18,704 nt of DNA from Angelakisella sp. (GTDB taxonomy: Bacteria; Bacillota; Clostridia; Oscillospirales; Ruminococcaceae), in NCBI GenBank assembly GCA_022794295.1, contig JAAWEO010000023.1:1-18704 (forward strand), written 5' to 3'. The notes under the pieces are model-generated. The model was not told where the DNA came from. It ran no database searches and saw nothing but the letters and a program-made list of their open reading frames with translations. A program made the position numbers and the translations under genes. Every line of letters begins with the position of its first letter. Position 1 is the first letter of the stretch. Of the stretch, positions 14,026 through 18,704 are shown one piece after another.

Positions 14026-15070
14026 AATGACCGAAAGCTGCCGCCTGCCGGATGAACAGGCGGCCCGGGAGGCGGAAGCCCGCTGGGACTCCATCGCCAA
14101 GCCCCTTCACAGTCTGGGGCTTTTGGAGGATGCCCTTGTGAAGATCTGCGCCATTACCGGCAGGGCGGACTGCTGCCTGACTCCCCGGGCGGTGGCGGTA
14201 TTCTGCGCCGACAACGGAGTGGTGGCACAAGGGGTCACCCAGACCGGCCAGGAGGTCACCGCCATTGTGGCGGAGAACATGACCCGGGGGGAGGCCAGCA
14301 TCTGCAAAATGGCGGCCCTGGCAGGGGCACAGGTCCTGCCGGTGGATGTGGGCATTGCCAGAAAGCCGGACTGCCCCGGCCTGCTGGACCGCCGCCAGGG
14401 CAGCGGCACCGCCGACTTCACCCTGGGGCCTGCCATGACCCGGGACCAGGCGGAGGGCGCTCTCCGGGCGGGGTATGACCTGGCCCGGGAGCTGGCCGGA
14501 AAGGGCTGCCGCCTTTTGGCCGCCGGGGAGATGGGCATCGGCAACACCACCACCAGCAGCGCCGTGGCCGCCCTCCTTTTGGGGGAGGACCCGGAGGCCC
14601 TCACCGGCCGCGGGGCAGGGCTTTCCAGCGCTGGCCTGCGAAGAAAAACCGAGGTCATCCGGGCCGGCATCGCCAAAAACCATCCCGACCCCGCCGACCC
14701 CCTGGATGTTCTTGCCAAGGTGGGAGGATTCGACCTGGCTGCCATGGCCGGCTTCTACCTGGGGGCCAGCGCCGCAGGGGTGCCGGTGATCTTAGACGGG
14801 TTTATTTCGGTGGCAGCTGCCCTGGCGGCGGTCCGTCTCGCTCCCCGGTGTATCCACGCCATGATCCCCAGCCACTGCTCCGGGGAGCCGGGGACCCACC
14901 GGATTCTGCGGGAGCTGCGCCTGGTCCCGGTCATCCAGGCGGGTCTCTGCCTGGGGGAGGGCACCGGCGCAGTGGCCCTGATGCCCCTGCTGGACATGGC
15001 CGCCGCAGTCTACCAGGGGATGCCCACCTTCGGGGAAATCCACGTAAAGGAATATCAGCCCCTGGTCTGA
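14012..15070 (+). CDS. cobT: nicotinate-nucleotide:dimethylbenzimidazole phosphoribosyltransferase CobT
   Basis: A 352-residue enzyme that moves phosphoribose from nicotinate mononucleotide to a lower-ligand base, giving an alpha-ribotide such as alpha-ribazole phosphate. Typical motifs are VFCADNGVVAQGV (63-75), GEMGIGNTTTSSA (172-184), ILDGFI (260-265), the SHCSGEPGTHRIL segment (287-299) and LGEGTGA, with E316 as the presumed catalytic base. Length is normal. The ATG at 14012 lies inside the end of cbiA, behind GAAGGGAAC. The base actually used (DMB, adenine, phenolics) cannot be read from the sequence, and no bza genes for anaerobic DMB synthesis are in the window. A 73-bp gap follows. 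Confidence 0.95.
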   Translation: MTITEMTESCRLPDEQAAREAEARWDSIAKPLHSLGLLEDALVKICAITGRADCCLTPRAVAVFCADNGVVAQGVTQTGQEVTAIVAENMTRGEASICKMAALAGAQVLPVDVGIARKPDCPGLLDRRQGSGTADFTLGPAMTRDQAEGALRAGYDLARELAGKGCRLLAAGEMGIGNTTTSSAVAALLLGEDPEALTGRGAGLSSAGLRRKTEVIRAGIAKNHPDPADPLDVLAKVGGFDLAAMAGFYLGASAAGVPVILDGFISVAAALAAVRLAPRCIHAMIPSHCSGEPGTHRILRELRLVPVIQAGLCLGEGTGAVALMPLLDMAAAVYQGMPTFGEIHVKEYQPLV

Positions 15071-15143
15071 TCCGCACCCCCCGCACCCCAAGGGTTCAAC
15101 ATAATCGAAGAAAAAGCAGGGGATCCGCAAAGGAGGGAAACAG

Positions 15144-15695
15144 ATGACCGTATACCTGGAGGGCGGCAACGCCTGCGGCAAGAGCCGCTTGGGGGAGGAA
15201 TGGGCCGTTTTCCTCCACCGGGGAAGCCCGGGGCCTCTCCTTTACCTGGCCACCATGGCGGCCGGAGACAGGGAGAGTCTCCGGCGGGTCGCCCGCCACC
15301 GGGCCGCCCGGGCCGGGAAGGGCTTCGAGACCATAGAGCGCCCTAAGGCGTTGGCGGGGCTGGAGCTTCCCCCTGGAGCTACCGTTCTGCTGGAGGACCT
15401 GGGGAACCTCTCGGCCAACGAGCTTTTTGGCGGCGGCGGAGAGGCGGCCCTGACCGGCGGCCTGGAGCACCTGTTCTCCCGGGCAAGGCACCTGGTGATC
15501 ATCGGGAATTCGGTCTTTGAGGAAGGTCCCAGCCTCACCGGGGAGCTGGAGGGCTATCTTCGGGCCCTTTCAAAAGCCCAGGCTCTCTGTGCTGCCCGGG
15601 CAAACGCCGCTGCGGAGGTCCTCTGCGGCATCCCCCTGTGGCACAAACCTCCAGAAGAACATCCCCCTGCCGAAAGGAGGCCCCTCTGCCCGTGA
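15144..15695 (+). CDS. cobU: CobU-type cobinamide kinase/guanylyltransferase, divergent
   Basis: A 183-residue protein of the CobU family, which phosphorylates adenosylcobinamide and then transfers GMP to it. The Walker A motif is GGNACGKS (7-14) instead of the common GGxRSGKS. ATMAAGDRESLRRVARHRA (36-54) retains the RHR segment, with H52 corresponding to the guanylylated histidine. FETIE (61-65) is also conserved. The usual DCLTLWL strand is weak (LLEDLGNLSANELF, 82-95). The usual NEVGxGIVP motif is replaced by IIGNSVFEEGPS (119-130). AAGGAGGG precedes the ATG. The stop overlaps the cobS GTG. A second CobU-like gene lies at 16471-16836, so the work may be shared. Family membership is clear; full bifunctionality is not. 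Confidence 0.8.
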   Translation: MTVYLEGGNACGKSRLGEEWAVFLHRGSPGPLLYLATMAAGDRESLRRVARHRAARAGKGFETIERPKALAGLELPPGATVLLEDLGNLSANELFGGGGEAALTGGLEHLFSRARHLVIIGNSVFEEGPSLTGELEGYLRALSKAQALCAARANAAAEVLCGIPLWHKPPEEHPPAERRPLCP

Positions 15696-16474
15696 AGCCG
15701 TTTCGCTCCTTGTTTATCGCCTTTTCCATGTACTCCGCCATCCCCGTGCCCCAGGTGGGTTGGGACCGGGAGGGAATGGCCCTGCCCCTTTGTTGGTTCC
15801 CCTTCATCGGTATCCCCATCGGGCTGGCCCTGTGGGGCTGGCATCTCCTTTGCCAGTGGCTCGTTTTGGGGCGACTTCTTACTGCGGCAGGGTTTACCCT
15901 TCTGCCGGTGGTCATCACCGGGGGGATCCACCTGGATGGCTTTTGTGACGCCTGTGACGCCCTGGCCTCCCGCCAGTCCCCGGAGAAAAAGCTGGAGATC
16001 ATGAAGGACCCCCGCACCGGGGCCTTCGGGGTGATGGGGGTGACCGGATACCTGCTGCTCACCTGCGGGGTCTGGGACAGTTTTCTCTTTTGGTGGGAGG
16101 GCCGGTCCTTTGGGGCGGTCTGTTTGGGCTTTGTCCTTTCCCGGGCCCTCAGCGGTCTGGCAGTGGCTACCTTCCCCCTGGCAAAGCAAAGCGGTTTGGT
16201 CTACACCTTTGCCGCCGCCGCCCACAAGAAAACCGTGGCCCTGACCAATGGCCTGCTGGCGGTACTGGCGGCAGGGGGGATGCTGGCCCTAGCCCCCATT
16301 CCCGGCCTATTGGGTCTTTTGGGGGCCTCCCTGGTCCTTCTGCGGTACAGCCTGGTCTGCCGGGGGCTGGGGGGCACCACCGGGGACCTGGCGGGATATT
16401 TTCTGGAGCTTTGTGAATTGGCTGTTCTGCTGGGGGTCACCCTGGGAACGGCGCTGGAAGGGGGATTGGGATGA
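15692..16474 (+). CDS. cobS: adenosylcobinamide-GDP ribazoletransferase CobS
   Basis: A 260-residue polytopic membrane enzyme that joins adenosylcobinamide-GDP to alpha-ribazole (or its phosphate), the last assembly step of the nucleotide loop. The signature GGIHLDGFCDACDA (77-90) provides the metal-binding aspartates. SPEKKLEIMKDPRTGAFGVM (96-115) is the second conserved block, and GDLAGYFLELCEL lies near the end. Several hydrophobic helices follow. The start is GTG at 15692, overlapping the cobU stop as GTGA, with AAAGGAGG eleven bases before it. The open frame extends upstream to 15638, but that has no ribosome binding site. The stop overlaps the next gene by four bases. Confidence 0.94.
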   Translation: MKPFRSLFIAFSMYSAIPVPQVGWDREGMALPLCWFPFIGIPIGLALWGWHLLCQWLVLGRLLTAAGFTLLPVVITGGIHLDGFCDACDALASRQSPEKKLEIMKDPRTGAFGVMGVTGYLLLTCGVWDSFLFWWEGRSFGAVCLGFVLSRALSGLAVATFPLAKQSGLVYTFAAAAHKKTVALTNGLLAVLAAGGMLALAPIPGLLGLLGASLVLLRYSLVCRGLGGTTGDLAGYFLELCELAVLLGVTLGTALEGGLG

Positions 16475-16836
16475 TCCTTGTCACCGGAGGGGCGGGCCAG
16501 GGAAAACTGGCCTGGGCCCTCGCCCACAGCGGGTACACCATGGCACAGGTCACCTCCTGCCCGGGGGAAAAGGCCCCTATCCTCCAAAGCCTGGAGGAGG
16601 CGGTTCGGGAACAGCTCCGGGAGGGGAAGGACCCCGCCGGCCTCCTGCCGGAGCTGCTTACAAGGGAATATGTCCTCTGCCGGGAGGTGGGCTGCGGTTT
16701 GGTGCCTGCTGTCCCGGAGGACCGGGCCTGGCGGGAGGCAGTGGGCCGCCTTAGCTGCCGCCTGGCAGAGGAAGCGGACGGGGTGGTCCGCCTGTGGTGC
16801 GGCCTTCCCACCTGGCTGAAGGGAGGAGACCGCTGA
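16471..16836 (+). CDS. short CobU-like protein with altered P-loop
   Basis: A 121-residue protein, about two thirds of normal CobU length. It begins MILVTGGAGQGKLAW, resembling the CobU start VTGGARSGKS but with Leu where the P-loop Ser/Thr should be. It ends with a good CobU C-terminal block: CREVGCGLVPA (70-80) for NEVGxGIVP, then DRAWREAVGRLSCRLAEEADGVV and the final GLP. The middle containing the RHR guanylylation histidine is missing. It lies between cobS and cobC with ATGA and TGATG overlaps, so it is translated with the nucleotide-loop genes. It could be a partner of the 183-residue CobU, a specialised kinase, or a decaying paralogue. The clean reading frame and tight spacing argue against decay. 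No gene symbol is assigned because the activity is unclear. Confidence 0.7.
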   Translation: MILVTGGAGQGKLAWALAHSGYTMAQVTSCPGEKAPILQSLEEAVREQLREGKDPAGLLPELLTREYVLCREVGCGLVPAVPEDRAWREAVGRLSCRLAEEADGVVRLWCGLPTWLKGGDR

Positions 16837-17447
16837 TGCCCCGCCTGGAGCTTTTGCGCCACGCCATGACCCAGGGCAACCTGGAGGGCCGCTGGACCGG
16901 CACCACCGACCAAGGCCTCTGCCCGGAGGGAACGGCCCTGGCCAGACGAAACGCCCGCCCGTCTGGGGCAATCCCCCGCCGGGTCTGGGTCAGCCCCCTG
17001 CGCCGCTGCCGGGAGACCGCCGCCCTTCTCTACCCCGGAGCGGAGCAGACCCCCGTTCCCGGCTTACGGGAAACCGATTTCGGCCCCTTCGAGAACAAAA
17101 ATCACCGGGAGCTGGCAGGGAACCCCCTCTACGAGGCTTGGGTCAAAAGCGTGGGGACCGCACCGGTCCCCGGCCTGGAGAGCCGGGCCCAGGTGCTGGC
17201 CCGGGCCCAGGCGGCTTTCCGGCCTATCGCCCGGGAGCTTTCCCTTTCCGGGACCGATGGTGCCATTGTTACCCACGGCGGGGTTTTGATGGCCCTGTGC
17301 GCTGCTTTTGTCAAACCGGAACGGGATTACGCCCAGTGGTGGGTCCCCTGCTGCGGGGGCTGGCTTCTGGACCTGGAGGATTGGGAACAAACGGAACGGC
17401 TCTCGGTGATCCAGGAGATCCTGCCGGAAAAGGAGAAGGACAGATGA
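16836..17447 (+). CDS. cobC: histidine phosphatase family protein, probable alpha-ribazole phosphatase CobC
   Basis: A 203-residue member of the phosphoglycerate-mutase-like histidine phosphatases, here likely removing phosphate from alpha-ribazole 5'-phosphate or adenosylcobalamin 5'-phosphate. The catalytic loop is LLRHAMTQGN, with R8 and nucleophile H9, followed by Ala instead of the near-universal Gly of RHG. Other active-site parts are SPLRRCRETA (53-62), LRETDFGPFE (77-86, acid E79) and VTHGG with H147. All catalytic residues are therefore present. The ATG overlaps the previous stop by one base (TGATG) and GGGAGGAG lies upstream. The CobC assignment depends on context between the CobU-like gene and cbiB, since the superfamily is broad. 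Confidence 0.85.
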   Translation: MPRLELLRHAMTQGNLEGRWTGTTDQGLCPEGTALARRNARPSGAIPRRVWVSPLRRCRETAALLYPGAEQTPVPGLRETDFGPFENKNHRELAGNPLYEAWVKSVGTAPVPGLESRAQVLARAQAAFRPIARELSLSGTDGAIVTHGGVLMALCAAFVKPERDYAQWWVPCCGGWLLDLEDWEQTERLSVIQEILPEKEKDR

Positions 17448-18397
17448 AGATGGCCCTGGTTTTGCTGCTTGCCTTTGCTCTGGACCTCCTTCTGGGGGAT
17501 CCTCTGTGGCTGCCCCACCCGGTGCGCCTGATGGGGAGGGCCATCACCCTTCTGGAGCCTTTCCTTCGCCGGATATTTCCCTCTACCCCCGGCGGGGAAC
17601 GGGCCGCCGGTCTGGTCCTGGCGGTCACCCTGCCCACGGCGGCTTTTGCCGCCGGCACCGGGGTCCTGATCCTGGCGGGGCGGGTCTCTCCGCTCCTGGC
17701 CTTTGTGCTGGAGGTTTTCCTCTGCTTCCAGTGCCTGGCTGCCCGGGAGCTGCAAAAGGAAAGCCGGGAGGTCTACCGCCCGCTGGAGCAAAAGGACCTT
17801 GCCGCCGCCCGGAAGGCGGTGGGCCGCATTGTAGGCCGGGACACCGCCCAGCTGACCGCGGAGGGGGTCACCCGGGCCGCTGTGGAAACGGTGGCGGAAA
17901 ACCTCTCTGACGGGGAGATCGCCCCCCTGTTTTGGATGACCCTGGGAGGCGCGCCCCTGGCCCTCTGTTACAAAGCCATCAACACCATGGACAGCATGGT
18001 GGGGTACAAAAACCAACGATACCGGTATTTTGGCACCACCGCCGCACGGCTGGACGACATTGTCAACTGGATCCCCGCACGGCTTTCGGCCGTTCTGATC
18101 CTTATCATTGCCCCCCTGGCCGGAATGGAGGGAGCCAAGCCCTGGTGGATCTGGAAACGAGACCGGCGCAAGCACGCCAGCCCCAACAGCGCCCAAACCG
18201 AAGCCGCTATGGCAGGTGTCCTGGGGGTGCAGCTGGCCGGAGACGCCTCCTACTTTGGGGAAATCCACCACAAGCCCACCCTGGGGGACGACCTGCGCCC
18301 CATCGAACCCATAGATATCCTCCGCGCCAACCGCCTTCTGCTCCTGGCCTCCCTAACCGCAGTCCTTCTGGCAGCACTCGCAAAACTTCTGTTCTGA
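17444..18397 (+). CDS. cbiB: adenosylcobinamide-phosphate synthase CbiB
   Basis: A 317-residue integral membrane enzyme (CbiB/CobD type) that attaches aminopropanol phosphate to adenosylcobyric acid. It begins LAFALDLLLGDPLWLPHPVR (about 9-28), the family signature DxxxGDPxxxPHPVR. It continues with AVETVAENLSDGEIAPLFW (about 148-166), YKAINTMDSMVGYKN (about 177-191), FGTTAARLDDIVNWIPAR (about 196-213) and SPNSAQTEAAMAG, all diagnostic. The ATG at 17444 overlaps the cobC stop as ATGA, with AAAAGGAGAAGG upstream; an ATG two codons later is an alternative. It is the last visible gene of the operon. CobD, which makes the aminopropanol phosphate, is not in the window. Confidence 0.95.
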   Translation: MKMALVLLLAFALDLLLGDPLWLPHPVRLMGRAITLLEPFLRRIFPSTPGGERAAGLVLAVTLPTAAFAAGTGVLILAGRVSPLLAFVLEVFLCFQCLAARELQKESREVYRPLEQKDLAAARKAVGRIVGRDTAQLTAEGVTRAAVETVAENLSDGEIAPLFWMTLGGAPLALCYKAINTMDSMVGYKNQRYRYFGTTAARLDDIVNWIPARLSAVLILIIAPLAGMEGAKPWWIWKRDRRKHASPNSAQTEAAMAGVLGVQLAGDASYFGEIHHKPTLGDDLRPIEPIDILRANRLLLLASLTAVLLAALAKLLF

Positions 18398-18704
18398 CCC
18401 CCTCCCCCCTTCTCCTCCATCCCCCCGCCCACAAGCCTTAGCCCGAAGGGCTCCGCCGGAGGCACCAAAGCCGTTCCCAACCTGGCCCGCAGGCCATTTG
18501 CCCGAAGGGCCCCGCTTTTTTCCGCAGAAAAAAGCACCTTATCCGGCCAACGAGTCTCCGGCCGCAAAAGCCCGGACGCTGGTAAGCGGGAGCACAAATC
18601 CGAGTTGCCAGCACACCCCAGCCGCCTGGCGCCATCAGTAGGAACACGCTGGTAATAGATCAAGGTACTGCCCACAACGGACCTCCAAACCGTGGGTGAG
18701 ATCA
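18398..18704. other. non-coding tail after the operon, with short repeats
   Basis: No convincing gene. GCCCGAAGGGC occurs twice (18441-18451 and 18500-18510), each able to form a tiny stem. ACGCTGGTAA also occurs twice (18576-18585 and 18646-18655). The frames crossing this part on the minus strand run into cbiB antisense and have no family features. Confidence 0.5.
18500..18535 (+). terminator. possible end-of-operon terminator
   Basis: A short GCCC-GAA-GGGC stem (18500-18510) is followed by CCCGC and six Ts (18516-18521). The T run is itself one arm of GCTTTTTT-CCGCAG-AAAAAAGC (18514-18535). The stem is weak and separated from the Ts, so this is only a candidate; the true terminator may lie beyond the window. 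Confidence 0.3.

Noticed and set aside
12043..14100. 685-codon open frame on the minus strand
   Set aside because: Shadow of cbiET/cbiA/cobT; Gly/Pro/Gln-rich, no domain recognisable, no ribosome binding site logic.
18250..18675. 141-codon minus-strand frame at the right edge
   Set aside because: Half of it is antisense to cbiB, and the remainder has no recognisable motif or ribosome binding site.
18660..18704. CTCCAAA segment resembling the anticodon loop of tRNA-Trp
   Set aside because: Flanking bases do not form a 5-bp anticodon stem, and no D-arm or acceptor sequence is present upstream.
1..18704. CRISPR arrays, insertion sequences, prophage or tRNA genes
   Set aside because: No regularly spaced repeats, transposase or integrase motifs, terminal inverted repeats with target duplications, or tRNA cloverleafs were seen.

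Overview
The window reads as a chromosomal segment from a GC-rich, Gram-positive-type anaerobe. The best guess is a Clostridia/Oscillospirales gut bacterium of the Flavonifractor/Lawsonibacter kind. That is an inference from strong AGGAGG-type ribosome binding sites, sigma-A-like promoters, GTG starts, a cobalamin riboswitch with a transcription terminator, and a cobalt-early (anaerobic) corrin pathway. Species cannot be fixed from the sequence alone.

Left part. Bases 1-543 hold no convincing complete gene. They contain the first ~10 codons of a possible leftward gene at the edge, a possible short structured transcript (about 106-289) with its own promoter-like sequence, and a strong symmetric terminator. 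Bases 544-5631 carry five leftward genes in three units: an RlmD/RlmCD-type rRNA uracil methyltransferase with its own promoter; a TetR regulator plus MFS exporter pair behind a near-perfect promoter and a 21-bp palindromic operator; and a small Smr-domain protein followed by a membrane-anchored DUF3810-type putative zinc peptidase, closed by a bidirectional terminator.

Right part. From 5721 everything runs rightward: a TTGACA-N17-TACAAT promoter, a cobalamin riboswitch (about 5764-5906), a terminator with a long U tract (5992-6021), then 14 tightly packed genes to 18397. In order they are cbiD, cbiL, cbiF, cbiG, cbiH, cbiJ, a cbiE-cbiT fusion, cbiA, cobT, cobU, cobS, a second short cobU-like gene, cobC and cbiB. 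Nine of the 13 gene junctions are stop/start overlaps of 1-4 nt, one more overlaps by 14 nt, and cbiL/cbiF are 1 nt apart, so this is almost certainly one polycistronic, B12-repressed operon.

Together the products convert cobalt-factor II/precorrin-2 through ring contraction, methylation, reduction, decarboxylation and a,c-diamidation (CbiL, H, F, G, D, J, E/T, A). They then attach the aminopropanol arm (CbiB) and assemble the lower nucleotide loop (CobU, CobT, CobC, CobS). Not present here are cobalt chelatase, CbiC, CbiP, the corrinoid adenosyltransferase and CobD, which must lie elsewhere or be missing.

No strongly novel system is evident. The most unusual points are the two divergent CobU-like proteins with complementary motif losses, the possible ncRNA at the left edge, and the layered palindromes between the divergent promoters at 5669-5749.
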